DNA from: Platycnemis pennipes
Lineage: Eukaryota; Arthropoda; Insecta; Odonata; Platycnemididae
Direction: 5' to 3'
DNA length: 64,000 nt
Assembly: GCA_933228895.1 (NCBI GenBank)
Contig: OW121853.1
Location: 75,376,645 to 75,440,644, forward strand
Shown here piece after piece: positions 28,401 through 43,400 of the stretch. The notes under the pieces are model-generated. The model was given only the letters and a program-made list of their open reading frames with translations. It was not told the origin of the DNA and did not search any database. Numbering within the stretch: position 1 is the first letter of the stretch; the number at the start of each line of letters is the position of its first letter. A program made the position numbers and the translations under genes.

Positions 28401-31400
28401 GTAATAATAAAATTTTTTTTTGGAATGACCAAAACATTTACCAAACCTGCTATTGGCACAGAACATGATCAAATGCTGCTCTTAAGATAAAGAGTATAAT
28501 TACAACATATATATGAGAAGATAAAACATGACTATTATTTTCTCTTGAAGTTTTAAATTAAAAAATATATTTTTTGATTTTCCCCATGTTATAAGTGCCA
28601 AAGCACAATATTTTCCAAGTTTTCTCATTTCATCCAAGATAATGTGGCATGCTATTGCAAAGGTGACCAAAATAATGCCCAGTTGTGCACTACCTCCTTC
28701 ACATTGTATATTTATGCATTTATATTTTATTTACTTCTATATTTACAAATGCGAAATTAAAATCAATATTATTATAATCCTAAGTTATATTAAATTTCAT
28801 GTTAGCTTCTTATTGTCATTGTGATTTTTATTTCCCTATGCAGAAAAGGGTGTCAAGGTTGAGACGAAGGTACTATCATGCTCCTATTGCAAACACACCT
28901 TTCACACTGGTTGTTGCGATACCAGAACAGTATGGTATGTACCGTGTTCATGCCGTTGAGGAAATAAGACGGAGCCATGCCGAAGGTAGGTTGATCTAAA
29001 AACTATCTTGTATTAACTTATTCAAATGTTACTCTTCAAAAAGCAACTCTCGATTTAATGAAAAATGTCAATGTTTCCCTTCACCCACCAAGCCTCACTT
29101 AATTGATCATTATTTGAATCACTTGAGTGAACTTTTGAATGATTTGTTTCCCATTCATGATAATGATCATTACTATTAAGCAACTAAAAAGAATGTAATA
29201 ATGCATATATTTTGTTACTGTTTTGTACACATAGATAATACATAATTGGATATATGCAGTAATAGATGAGAGTAAAATTATCTCTTTGATTTTGAGTGTC
29301 TTGTAAAAAATAGCTGATTATTTGATCTGATAGACATGACTTGATAAAAGTAATAGTGACAGTGCTGTGAAATTGATTTTTATCGTTTTCTTTTTGAAAT
29401 TTTCTGAGCCAGAAAAAATTGTATGAAATGGTATTCTGTAATAAAATTTCATGAATTCTCAAGTTTTAGATTCAAGAGATTGACCAAATCTATTATTTTA
29501 TTCTTGAGCACATATGAGCAAGTATTAGGAAATACATGGTTGAAATCTCAGTCTTTGGCTTACCTATTTATTAGTAGTTCTTGAAAGAGAATTTGGCAAT
29601 TGGGAATAGACTTTTCCTATTATGAGGTACTACTGGTTTGTTTGCCATGTGCCCGCTTGGATAATCATACTAGGCCACCCGCACAACATGTCGCTCATGC
29701 GTAATGCCATATACTTTAGGATACCGAATTAAACAGGATGTAGGTGGTCCATTCGTGATAAGTTAATATTTTGTAATAAACAAAGTTTTAACAATTAATA
29801 ATTTTTGACAAACAAAAATTCATGGATAAACAAAGATTTGTTTTGCTAAAACTCATTTTATGAATATACTATTTCCATACTGAATATTTTCAAAAGCAAT
29901 CTTTTACTTCATATCAAAGATCTTCAATATAATACAATTAATAAATACTAATCATATTTTAATGCCAGTCACTGGATTTTTGTATTGATGTATAGCTAAA
30001 TTTGTATAGGAATTAGTAGACTATAGTGGATCCAGTTTTATAATGTCTGGATAAAATTAACCTCTAGTCTGTGTAGGCATTATGTAAATTTTGTGGTTAA
30101 CTCTGATGTCAAGCATATCAGACATTTAGTCAGTAGGTGTCAGTGGTCCATAGTTGGGATTAACGATTAAAAAAATTAACTGTTGGCAGAGGCTGGAATC
30201 CAATGAGAACTCGTCTTGCAGGAAAAAGGTTTTAATTGTGTTTAAATAAACTTGAGCAGTGAAAAAGGCAAAGTATACTAGATGAACTCAGCTGAATGAG
30301 AACAACAATAACAATATTGACAAACATAAACAGTTGCCTGAGAACGGAGTTACAAACAATAATCTGGTAATATACAAATACTAACTTAATATTTCAACAT
30401 CAACAATTAAAATTAATCGTTTAAAATGTGGTTAACTATTTAATTTAATCATTACTTTTTAGAAGAGTTAACCTTTAATCGTTAAAGTTATGCATTAACT
30501 GATACAAAACTACCTTCAGTTACTTTTTTTCATTAACTTTTGGCAAATGTCGACCTGTCCGAATTTGGGTGCAAAGGTGGCCCAACAGACGAATGGGAAA
30601 ATAAAACGGTATCTAAGAGTGCAAGGGTAGTTGTGCAAGAATGCAATGTATAGGCCCAAATTAATACATCCAAACAAAAGTGGGGCTGAGGGGAGTGACC
30701 ACCAAAGTTAAAATGCACCCATCACATCGTCAATACCACATAGTTGAAGCCGAGAAAGAAGGGTCACCTAAAAACCTATGACCAATAATGTGGGGGAGAG
30801 GTTCATTCACACTAACATTGCGCCATACAATGCCTTTATTCGGCGACATTGCGTAGCCCCAGTGAATCGTGAGAAAAGGAGTGCAGGCACACCCTCAGCA
30901 TCTACTGTAACTCTATATGACAAAGGCGTTTCCACTGCAATTTTACAAGTGTGATGGAATAATTCACATCGCAATGTGGGGATCGATATCAAAACTAACC
31001 TTAAAGCACTTTCTGCCGATCAGAACAATCTTTTGCAGCAAATTACAGATGCACCGTGGTTCGTCAGTAAGTCTTACATTCACGACAACTTAAAAATCCT
31101 GGAATAGGAGCTCCTCCTTAGAAAGCTCAACAAATCCTTTCAGCAGACGCTAGGAAACCTGACCAACAACACTTTGGACATTAAATTAAATTACAACAAA
31201 AATCCCCAGTTCAAATATTTTTAAACAAATGAATACGGATGGAAGAAACCATAATGACAACTTTCAGCATTCGCTTTGTTTGCCAAAACAAAAAACCATG
31301 TAACTTTTAACTTTAACTAGTTACTTTTAAGAGAGATTAACTTTAACTTTAATCAGTTAATTTTTTTGGTAACTTTCCCAACTATGCAGCGGTCACCATG

Positions 31401-34400
31401 AAAAACCTAATCAAACATTGTTATTATGTTATAAAAATAGTTCACTAGGCATGATAAAACTAGGTATACTTTCAAGCCGTATATAACATGGTTTATGACC
31501 TTCTTTCGAAGGTACTTCAGTAACCAAGTACTTCAAAGGCAAAAAGTGGAGGATACATCCAGATTGGTAAGTTCATTCACTTAGATATATGTTGCTTTCA
31601 AAATTGGTAGAGAAGCTCATTGAATAATTTAACAATTCACGTTCATGAAGTTTTTCATTGGCTGCAAAATATGAGTTTTCAATGAGTTTTATATTTAAAT
31701 TTATTAGTGGCTTCTTACAAAAAATTAAATATCAATGGGTATTAAATCTACCACTTTGGGCTATGAGAGGAGAAAAATCATGTTGAAAGAATGGTATGTT
31801 CAATTGAGTGCTATGTTTTAAAGATAATTATAACATTAATTTGTATTTAAATAGTTTCCCATAATTTTTAATTTAGTTTTTTCATTCATAGAGCAAAAAC
31901 TTTTGCTATCCTCTAAATATTAGCCTCTCAAAAAAAAAGCTCACCCCTATAATTATTCATAAAGATTGACGTTTAAAGTGCAATTCATGGTGATTCTGAG
32001 TATTTGGTTCAGGATAGCCATGATAGGAATGAAAGAATTTTTTATCACATTTCTCAGTTTACTGATACTGATTGAATTTTATGCCTAGAACAGTATTGTC
32101 AAGGCAAGTAGAGTCAAGTTATTGTAAAACTGTATATGCTGACTTTGAAGTCATGAATATGAATATGCCAGTTTTTTCAGAAGAAAGGAAACATAATCAG
32201 AGATGAGAGGCGAGGAAGATAGATAGATTAGAATTAAGGGCAAGAGGATAAGAGCATTGAAAGAAATGAATGTCAGATTCAAGGTCAGATGTAACATTTT
32301 GGAATTGTTCATGAGTGAATCTTGTTCTAGATTGGGGAGGCTTGATTTTTTAGCAATCAAAAACATTTCTTAAAAATACTGAAGAGAAAAATGTATTAAA
32401 ATTTTTTTAATATAACTAGGTTTTTTAAATTTTTCTAGTAATATGTATAATGTAACTAATAATTTTTAATATAACTAGTATTCAAAAAATGTTTAATATA
32501 ACTTAAGGAGGTCCTCACTTTTTGTCATTCCTCTGAATTGTCATGAAAAATATGACACCAGTAATCTGCAACTCCATCATCTTGATCCACTTTTTCAACA
32601 AATTCATGCTTTGCAATTTTGATATTTATTTCTGATCGAAGTGATTTAGCATCTGAATACGTGCTGCTTAGTTTCACCCCTCCACTCCCACACTTGCTTG
32701 TGTTATATTCTAAATGTTGTCATTTGGCTAAGATAACAAAAAAAGAGCTTTTAAATTGCCTCTTACAGACTTAATTCCTGTCTTGATTCATGCCAGGAAA
32801 TACATAGGTACTTGGTTTTAAGTGTTTGCTTTGCGATCATTGCAGAAAAAGTGTGAATGATAATGCATAAGGCATTTTAGCAAAAAAGCATCAAAGGAAA
32901 AAGGTGATTCCTTTTCTGTTTTTCTGATTTTAAACACAGTTTTACTGAGAAGAATATGATGAAAAAGGCAAGAACTTCCTGTTGTTCAAATTTATCATTT
33001 CTATCATGGCTGAGATTGGTGAATTTCACCAAGGAATTCCTGAATCAAACAATAATTTGTTAAGCTTGAATAAGAAAGAAAAAAAATACATTAAGTGCTA
33101 ACTTTGGTGCAAGAAGAGTTCATAGCGGCCATTTAAATCATAAATTTAAGTCAGCCTAACTGTGGAGTATAGTACATGTAAACAGTAGGCAAGCAAAAGA
33201 AAGGTATGAGCATGTTACTAAATTTCTGAATTATTTCAGGGTTTACTGCAAGTACTTATATGATAATGAACACCCGTTCGAAACCCCAGAGAAAGAGCTG
33301 TTGCACTTCTTAGAGCGTACCAAGCAGCCTGGCTGGAAGTGGCCGTTAAAGAGGTCATTTCCAGCATCTGACTTCATCACCCAGGGTAAGTGTCAGCACC
33401 CTACCGAAAACGATATACATGGCTGCAACTCATTGTCACGGCTCACTTAGGAGCTACAAGATGGTCAAGTGTGCATAATTTGAAAGTCTGGGAGTACACA
33501 CACAGTCCAGCAAGAATGCCTATTACTTTATACATGAGAACTTGTTTGAGGGGTGACCAAATGAAATTCTTTCATCTTGGAAAAGCTAAAAAAAAAAGTA
33601 ACTGACATGATTAAAATTCTACCATCAATTTGTTGAACATGATAACAACTTGAGCTCAGTACTCTGTCCGTCAGATAGGATGATGTACCATGGACTATCA
33701 AATTTATTAAGAGTAGGCTAATGCCAATGCTGGCTTACACTCTATCCTAATAACCATACCCATATCCAATCACCCACCAATTGTAAATGGTGCAAATGAC
33801 CTCAGCTGTTGGTCACCTCCCCCAGATAACTTCACATTACCAGTGGACCCATTGTAATCAACACTTCAATACTTTCTCTGAGGAATTGCACTGTTTCCAA
33901 TTACTCTCAATTTCTTCACATTCACAATTTATGCTGTGATGAGAAAATATCACTGTCATAACTATTGCTAAAGTTGGTCCAGAATGTCCATCTCACGTTG
34001 ATCAATTTTTTACTCAAGACCAGGATTGGGTTGAATGCAAACATATTGCATATGAATAACTTTAAAAAAATGTGCAGTTTATTGTGTATTTAGGCAAATG
34101 GAAGACATAATTATTTTAGCATTGGAAATCAGAGCTATTTGAAATTCCATTTCAAATAGCAACAATTATCTCCGTGTGTGCAATGTCATCACCATTCACA
34201 AATGTTTAATATCATGTGTTCTTACTCTGCTTGCAGCCAACGCTTCAGATGGGAAATCAGACAAGATGAACAAAGATTCATATTTCTGTGAGTAGTAATA
34301 AGAGTTTCTTAATATTTGGTTGTCGTATTATGATTTTTGAGCATGAGTGCTTTTGGTTTTCAAGAAATGATTTTTAGAAATCAGTCATTTAGATCATTCT

Positions 34401-37400
34401 TTTGACAAAAAGCAATAAATGAAAGCAAAAATTATTTGGGTGAAAACCTTTCTCGTCAGAGGTTATGGAATATTTTCATCATGGAAACAATTGAATACAA
34501 TACAGGGATAGTTTAATGATTTAACCATTAAGGGTAGAGCTCACCATGTCCTGAGGCTTGATAATTGAAGTATCAGGGTTAAAGATATAACACATTAGGA
34601 CAAGAGGACCAGTTCATTTCCCTGTGCCTCTGCAGGTTCTGAAAACAAATTCAAATATTCAGTAATTGAGTGTTCCACCCACTTTAAGGAGCCATGCTAT
34701 TGTCGCATCCTTGTATTGCTTGAACTGTATTATGATGATTTATCGCAGTCTTATGTGCCTGATTTTTTTATCTGTTCAGTAAATAATACAAAGTAGTACT
34801 AATCAGTTTGAAATGCATTGGCACTCGAAGCAAACTGAAGAAAAAGCATTAGGCTGAGGAGAACGGCTATTTTTTCCTCCCGGTTCTCACCATATCATTT
34901 CAAAATGGAGAAAAAAAATAAAAAACTGGAAAATTAAAAGTCCATATACAGTAGAGGATATGGACTTTTTGCACAAGCGAAACTGACAAAAATATTGCAC
35001 AGAGGTTTTGTGAAAATTTTGGCTGAGTCAGTTAGGCTTGTATCCATTTTGAACTCATTCACAAGTAAATACTTTTTATGTCATTTACTGTGTGTTGCCT
35101 TCTCAGTTACCAATTTTTTTTGTATGCATATTTATAAATATGTACATTGAATAGAAATAGGAAAAGGATAGGGAACACAAGCAATAAGGAACAGAGCATC
35201 GTAACCTAGTGGGAGGAGCATTGGATGGCTAACTGGAGGGATTTGTCTCCATCGGAGGTGGCAGGACAGAAGAAACTAAACTTTCTTCAAAGAGTGGGGA
35301 GAATGTCACGCTAAAGCAAAAGCATCAGTATCATTACCAAATACAGGGACAGTTGCACCTTTGTGACAAAACTTACTGCGACTTTATCGTTTGGAGCCCA
35401 TTAGGCATTTACATTGAGCGTATTAATAGAAATGATCTCTTTTGGAAACACCAAATGGAACATCAATTAGAAAAATTTTATATGGAGGTACTTCTGCCGA
35501 AAATACTTCGCCTAAATATCCATTAAAACGAATTATTCAATGCTTAGCCATTACGTAACCCTAACCTACTGTTTTTCTTGATGTAATCATCCTTACGCTT
35601 TACCCCACACTATTTACCTTACAGGTCGCTCTTCATAAGCTCGTACGAATCAATGGTTTTAATCTTAGTCTAGACCCAAGCTGTAAACTCTTTGCAATGG
35701 GTCACTTTTCTCTTACTGGGTGCTGGTAATGAAATTGTGATGTTTTGAGATCAAACCATGACGAATAACAAAAACATTGGTGGTAAGAATGAAGAAACAG
35801 TGGGAGGCAAGGAGACATTCTGGTAAATCGTGAGACTGGTTATACTGCATTTCCCCATTTAAAATCACTTATTTTCACTGTGCGATAGGTACTGAAAATA
35901 TCGACCGTGGACATGTGGTATTCACGAAGTTTTCAACTACTATGATATTAGTGCAATATTGTGGTCCACCAGGCATGGTATCGCATTGTGCTGTAAATGC
36001 ACAATGGAATAGTATATGCGAGATAATTGCGACATCAAAGTTACGAACAGCGAAGTTGAGCTGCGAATGAATACGTTCACGCGTATTTATTTGTCAGCTG
36101 ACTCCCCTCTCTTCCCTGCCATCCTGCGCAAGGACACTCTTGGCTCGTCTACAACCCAGCGACGCGCGCAGACCCCCTCCCCTCCATTCCCTCATCGATT
36201 TCCCCTTACACGCTGCGAGCCTTCCCATTCCACCCGGGACTGAGTAGGGGGAGAACCGATGAGGCGAAACTGAGAGCTAGTGAGCCACCTTAAGGTGATC
36301 AAAAATGGAAAAAATTTTATAAAATTTTGGAGGTCCCTGGAAACTACTTTTCTCTTCATTGTTACCAAAATGAAGGAATTTGCAAATAGATTCAAATCTG
36401 TCTCGTGTTATTATATCTCCAAACCCTGGAGTACTAATTATTCTTTTAGTTGAAAAGTACGACCTGAGGGTTGGTTTCTGTACCATTCCCATTAGCATAA
36501 ATAACCCCAATGCCTTGTAAATATCTTGGTATGTAACTGGCTTCCATGATGTAATTCTAGATTTCAGTAAAAATGTTCTATTTTTTGCTTTACTAATTTG
36601 CTCTGCATAGCGATTAGTTTCCTCCACAATCATTCCTACTAAATCGCTTTCGAAGAAAATTTCAAATAAATCTTCAATACTTTGCAAATTATTTGCTCTG
36701 CCCTGTGGACCAGAATTACCAATATTTTCTCTTTTTCCTTTATAATTGGAAATGTCCTTCCAAACCAAATCTGAAACTTCATCCTTTACCTCATCCAAAT
36801 CATCAAACACCAACGCGTCAACTTGGGAGTAATCGTTTATGTCATTCTCACTGTCACTATCAGAACTCAAGACACTTTCCTCCGAGTCACTTTCAAGCAA
36901 TATGTTCTCAACCTGTACATCACTCTATTCCTCCAACCTTTTCTTTCCTGCACATGCCATAATTGACGGTAGGTGAGTAACAACCCTAATAAGCACAAAC
37001 ACAAACAAATATTCCTCAATTTGAAGCATACGGCTTGCGTAACAAAGCACTTACGAAGGAAGCAACAGTCAGAAGGCTTTCACATGAATAATTATTGCTT
37101 TCTAGCTTTTTTGGGTTGAAGAAAAAGATTAACAAATTAGAAATTGATGCAAAATTAAATTTTTTACTATAAATTTTGCAGTAAATTTTTCAAATTAATT
37201 TCATTCAAACAACCTTATAAAACTTTTTAAAATTACCTGATGAATACTGTTTCAGCTGTATGTATGAGTTAACTTCTTTTTATTCATTTATGATTTTGTT
37301 TAGAGTCAAAATTCACCACATTTATGTTCAGCAGTTGTAATGCAGTTTCTGGAAATTTAATAGAGGTATCCATGAGTTTCTGTTAATCTTAGACTAAACA

Positions 37401-40400
37401 TTTTAATGGATGTTTGAATAACTCAATTTTTGTTTTTTTTTTTAATTTAGATGTTAATTCATAGAGTGTAAAAAATAGATGTGTGTTGCATTTTTCAATG
37501 GTGCTTAATTTCCGTTAATTTAGTCCCATTGGCGTTGTGGAGCATAAAAGCAAACAAATTTGTGTGCAAGGCACTAACAGTGTGATGATTATAGCATTAA
37601 TATTTATGAGTTCAATCATCTTGAAAAAAATAGCAATAAATGTGATGATGGAGAATGGTTGATTTCATAAATTTAACACTGTATTGAATGAAAAATTAGA
37701 TGTACTTCAATTATAGTTTTGGCACTTCACCCATTATTTGTGTTTTGAAATCAATGTGCTTCATCACACCAAAAATGGTTTTTTATTGTGGTATGACCAG
37801 TAGTGTTGCAAAGCAAAATTGTTAAGAAATTTATGTTCTGTAAATAGTTAGAGGAGTACCTATCATACCACTATGTTTTTACTGAACTGAATACACCTTA
37901 TCCTCTATCATCCTTACAAAATATATGTTTAGTGAGTTACATAAAATGCATTGATAATTACCTATTGTATAAATAATTATCATAGTTAACTATTCCATGT
38001 TGAATTCAGGAACTCATTTTGAATTCAATGATCGGCGGCTGAAAAAAATGCACTTTTGCATGAATGTTATTTATGGAAACATATTGTTGTCCTCAAGATT
38101 TCAATGAATTAACAACAGAAGAAATGCACAAAAATCACTCATAAATGCTGCACAGTAAATGCTTGTGCACTTATGTCTGAAAGTTATGAGTCTGTGACAG
38201 CATACACCATATATTTTCATCCCTTTGGCGACCAGGCTTTCAGCAAAATTGGTTTATTCCTGAAAGCAGTGACTCAAGAATTGTTTGAATTCATTTAGAA
38301 CAGCCTTTATTTACACAACACAATGTGAAGATTGCTTCACTCCATCCACTTCCCAATCACACTTCCTGCTTTCATAAGCATGGCTTCATAGATTGCATAG
38401 TGGCACTTGAAGATTTCATCTCATGAATTTTCCAAACATAAATGTGACAAAAATCATGCTGGAAGTAAATGTACCATAATTAATAAAACTTTCATATCCT
38501 CCCAAACCCAAAGGTTATTTGGAACTAAATATAATGCATTAGAGTAAAATAAAGATTAAATAGCTGATTATTGGTGTTAAGTACCCACTTCACTCTGAGT
38601 GTCAAGCAATAGGTATTATTTTAGTGGAATGAGTATTTCAGTCAGCCACAAATGATTGTTTGATAGCACTGTAAGAAGCTGATTTTTAATTGAGATAAAA
38701 TAAATTGATAATGCCTAATTTCATGATTATATTGAAGCAGTATCAAAGAGTTAAATTTTGATTTTTGTTATTCCATCGTTGCTCCCATAAGAAAGTTACC
38801 CTTCAATTTCTCTAGTCTTTAGCAATTTCTATCCTTATTGATATGTGTATTTCACAAGCTGGAGAAAGAGAAAGCATTGGTACTCCAATGATTTACTTTT
38901 TCCCATTGAGTCACCGAAAATGTTGTGTATAATTTACCTGTGCTTGTACTGTTAAACCCAATCTGTTTTCAAGAGACTTCAGCTTTTATGAATGCTCCAC
39001 TCATGAGTGTGAATGAGGAGTGAATGCATTCACTCTTCATGAAGCTATCTTTGAATAAAGAAATAAAAATATAACGTAAATGAATTCACTTAGTAAAATT
39101 CCGCAGACTTTTATTAAAACCAATCTAGGTTTCGACTTGTACAGTCACTATCAAGGTGACAATGGTACATAACGAGCCCCTTATATACAGAATAGAGTGA
39201 GGTGGGGGGGTAGGGAGGGAGTTAATGTTCGGGAAGTGTATGATTGGTCTAAGACCAATCCTTACACCTTATACCAATCATAACCTTCCCCCACGTTAAC
39301 TCCCTCCCTATCACCCTCCCCCCTCACTCTATGTGGTTCCACGAAGTCAAGCCTAGCAATTTCTTAAATAAAAATATATCATGCAGTTTAAGAGATAGGG
39401 TCTCTAAAAAATATTTCAGGATCCATGAATTATAAATATAGATTTCACAATATCTAATTCAAAAAGGTGGACTCATCAGCCTGTGCATTGATTGCATACC
39501 TCACAATTTGAAAAAGTAAACTTAGCCCGTAAATTGATTTTCATAGTAAACACTTCATTGACATTGAATGCCAGTGATGCTTATGAATGATTTCATTTTA
39601 TTTTCATATTTCCCGTATGCCCTATGATTTGGTCCTAATTTCTAGTTTTCAAAGGTTGCTACCCACAGATCATAGTAGTTTCCAACTATGTATTCCCTTT
39701 ACACCACTATTATGAGATGCCTGAATGATTGTACTAGCCATTTCTAGTAAGATTTTTCTAGCCTCCCGTTGGAGCATTCCATGCTATGCAATACTTATTT
39801 TCTTCATGTACTACTTAAGATATCTATAATGGGTATTATTCCGAGTTTTTAATAATTATGGTGCATTTAGACAAAGACATAATACCTCTTCATGACCTTG
39901 TTAAGTATTATTTTACTTATTGAAAAATTATACTTTGATTTAGACGGAGAGGATTGATATTTATATTCAGAATGATGGGATATTTCTGTGGTGATTCCAT
40001 AGGCTGTTACTACAGCATGTCCCATTAACAAATTCAATCCTTTTGAAAGAGGCAAAATAAAATTTTCACCATTCCAAATGAGTGGTAGGAATTTTTTCAC
40101 TGATTCAGTTCAAGCAGTATAAACAAGTGGTCACTGGGGTTCGAAACTTAGCTTGAAAAGATTGTGTTCATGTAAACGTGAGGTGGGAATTGGATGCTAC
40201 TGCACCACTGCTGGAATGTCCCACATCATTATATGTGCATGAGTGTGCTGTTGAATGTCTCCTTGAGCATGCCTGATTTTTGTTTAGCCCTTTCCTTGTT
40301 ATGTTAGGGGCACCCAACCAACAGAGAGGCAAAATTCAAACTCACCCTTTTGGAAAGAAGGAATCACTGCTCACTGACTGACCGTTCACACCAGCTAGCA

Positions 40401-43400
40401 CTCATTATTTGAACCAAAATTATTAGAAATCCACTTTTTTTGCACCAACATCACTTGTTACGATTTATTTTTCTCACCTCCCGAGTAGAACTCTTATAGA
40501 AAAAAAAAGAATTAAGGGAAATAAAATAAAGAATCCTTGAGTCTTAATCCTTAATCACATCCAATGATTTCCATAAAAGAAACAGAATTAACAGAAACAT
40601 CAATAATTACACTTTTGTTTTTTAAACTTGAGAAAAAAAATAAATAGTGGAAATTTCCTTGGGAGTTTCCCATGCTTGAAAGGAATTAATTCCTCTTCTG
40701 AGCTGACTGGCTCAGTTCTGATTATCACATCACGGTGAAGATTCAACAATGGAAAAGTTCAGTGAAGACTGAGAGAAAAGAAACTTTCCTTGAGCTTTCT
40801 TTTATGCCTGGTGATTTACTTTCAGCCCAGATTTTCAAGGTCCTTCACTCAAATTTTCTCCTCGAGATAATCTCTGTGAGGTTACAGAGTTGGAATCAAG
40901 TACCTATTTTATTCCAGCATTCTGTAACTTCTTGCGCATGACTAATACAAGTTCCATTAATGATGAATTGCCTTGCACAAATTCCCAAGAAAGGGATTAA
41001 TATTTTTTTAAACATTAAACTGTACGAAGTCACTCTGTTACTTCCTCCTCATGTGCCATAAAAGGCAGATGGATAAGAAATCAATGACTACAGAAAAATT
41101 TAAGTACTGGGTCATGCATTAAATTTAACCGTTTGAAAATCCACGAGGAATTGAAAATTTTTGTGATGCATTAAATCAGAGTTGGAGACCAATGGTTAAT
41201 AACTGATAAACCATTGCTGTTCTACAACTCTACAAATAATGTTTGCATTCTCTCAACTCTGGGAGAATTGCCCTGAATCAGGAAAAACCTTTGAGAGAAA
41301 AATGGAAACAATATGTGTGCAAAATAAAATGAAATATGGAAGAAATAAAAATGGAAAGAAAACAAAAAACACTCCTGAAGAATTATTGAGACTTTTCGGT
41401 CTTCAAGCCTTCATTGGTTGGGAAGACCTCACTTTTTGGAGTAAAACCTTACACATTTGTTCTCTCTAACCAATGAAGATGGCCTGATAACCAAAACAGC
41501 TCAGGAATTCCTGTTGAAGGCTTTTGCAGCAGTGATATGGAAGTAGTTCTTGCTTTCACAGGGTTCTTTTGCTTCATATTTTGCATTGTATGGTAATGTC
41601 TTGTATCCAGTAGTATGCATTCTCAGACCAATAAATTAATGTATTTATTTATTGATCTGATGATGTATCTTACAGTGGACACAAAACCTCATTATATAAT
41701 CAAAAGTACACAGTGGAAAAACCCCGAGAACCAAGTATCACTTTATCTCAAGAATTCTTAGAATGTGTCTTCTTTTTTCTGCGTTTCCATTATCTCATCT
41801 CCCATAGCTTCATTTTACTTTGCATCATCACCAATCGCATTTCTCTGCAAATGTATATGAATATATATATACACCTTAAATACAACTTGTGTCAAAGGTG
41901 AATCCCTCGATTTGAGCCTTGGAAATCTGTCTAGCTTCGGAAGCACAATGACCAGGCAGCTGATTTGTGTTGTACGTATTATGGTGTCTGTCCTTTTGTG
42001 TTTGCGTGTGTGTTTGTTTGTGTGCGTGCGTGCGCGTTCACATGTTTTGGCGGTTGGGTGTGCGGCCCAGGTGACAGGAATCTACTGCTGTCGCTGGTGT
42101 TCGACGCCAAGGTGACCGAGTGGTTTCCGAAAAACGTCAGCCAGTCATCGAAAGAGGAGAAGGGGTAAGCTGCCCAGCAAATCCGTGTCCATCCTCCTCC
42201 TACAACCTCCTCACACCATCCACCACAGAATATTGTAAAGTATAAACCTTCGTTTATTTTCCATCACCCACTTTTTTCTCTGTGCCATATTTTGTATATG
42301 AGAGAGTTAGAGTTTCTTATCGATTAAATCCAAGTGGTGCTTCTTTGCGTGCTCCTGTGTCAAATGTGCCTTCCCTCCTCTCCCTGCTGGAAGAATGAAA
42401 ATAAAGAATATAATGCCTCCCCCAACTCCATCCATCTGTTTTCTTTCCTATCTGGCTGCCGACCCCACTACCTTCCCCCCTGCCCCCCCAATACCCTTGA
42501 TCGAAACGCTGCAAAAATAACTGCTCGACCCTTTGCACTCCTAGAAAGGCATGATTTAGTGACCTCCATCCCTCTCCCCCCTTTTAGTCTCCCTTCCTTG
42601 TGTAACAATGGTTCAAATCAGGGTTTGCAAATGGTGAGAAATCAGAAAAATTGCCCGTGTCAATTTTTTACTAGCTGCAGGCCGACAATCACCCTGGTCG
42701 CTAATTCATAGTGGTCCCTTGTTTTCTGCAGTGCTTACCCAACCAGCAAGATCTCCTTTTTATGCAAATACCATGAAAATGGAAAGGAAACAATTTCCTG
42801 TTTACATGCATTTAAAGTGCAGTTTACATATTCTTTACACATTGAAGGACATTATTTTCATAACTTTCCTCTGCATCCAGCATTTTCTCAAACTACTTTT
42901 AATTTTTAGCTCATAACCATTGAATAGTTTACCTATATCTCATCAACTTTTTAAAATATTTAACTTTAAAGAAGACGAATAAACTGAGTCAAGTCCCCAC
43001 GTAAATATGTATCTTTATTTCTGACCCAGGTTTTGACTGCTATGCAGTCATTATCTAGAATGAAACTCAGATCAGAAATAAAGTTATTTATGTTTGGACT
43101 TCACTAAGATATTTAATCTTTTTTGAAACTCAGTTCTACTTTGGTACCTTACTTATTTGGAAACTGTTACACACATTGCATCCATAAATATCTGGTTGGG
43201 GAAATCTGCAAAAGATATTGCTTACCAGCTGATGGTTTAAAAAGAAACACTATCCTCAATTCTTCACTAAATGCCTCTTATTTGACTACTATTGTAAATA
43301 GACCGTGAAAGATCATTTGGTGGGTAGCATACATTGGGAGTGGATAGAGATACATTGGGAGTGGATAGAGATACATTGGGAGTGGATAGAGATACATTGG

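Larger units (their letters stand above)
26304..30140. other. Introns 14-16 (left part), no recognisable features
   Basis: Outside exons 15 (27398-27469) and 16 (28844-28985) nothing but AT-rich sequence and short motif-free frames was seen. Confidence 0.4.

Noticed and set aside
35190..35260. tRNA-like or SINE-like phrase (gtaacctagtgggaggagc)
   Set aside because: No B box, no cloverleaf that I could draw and no tail.
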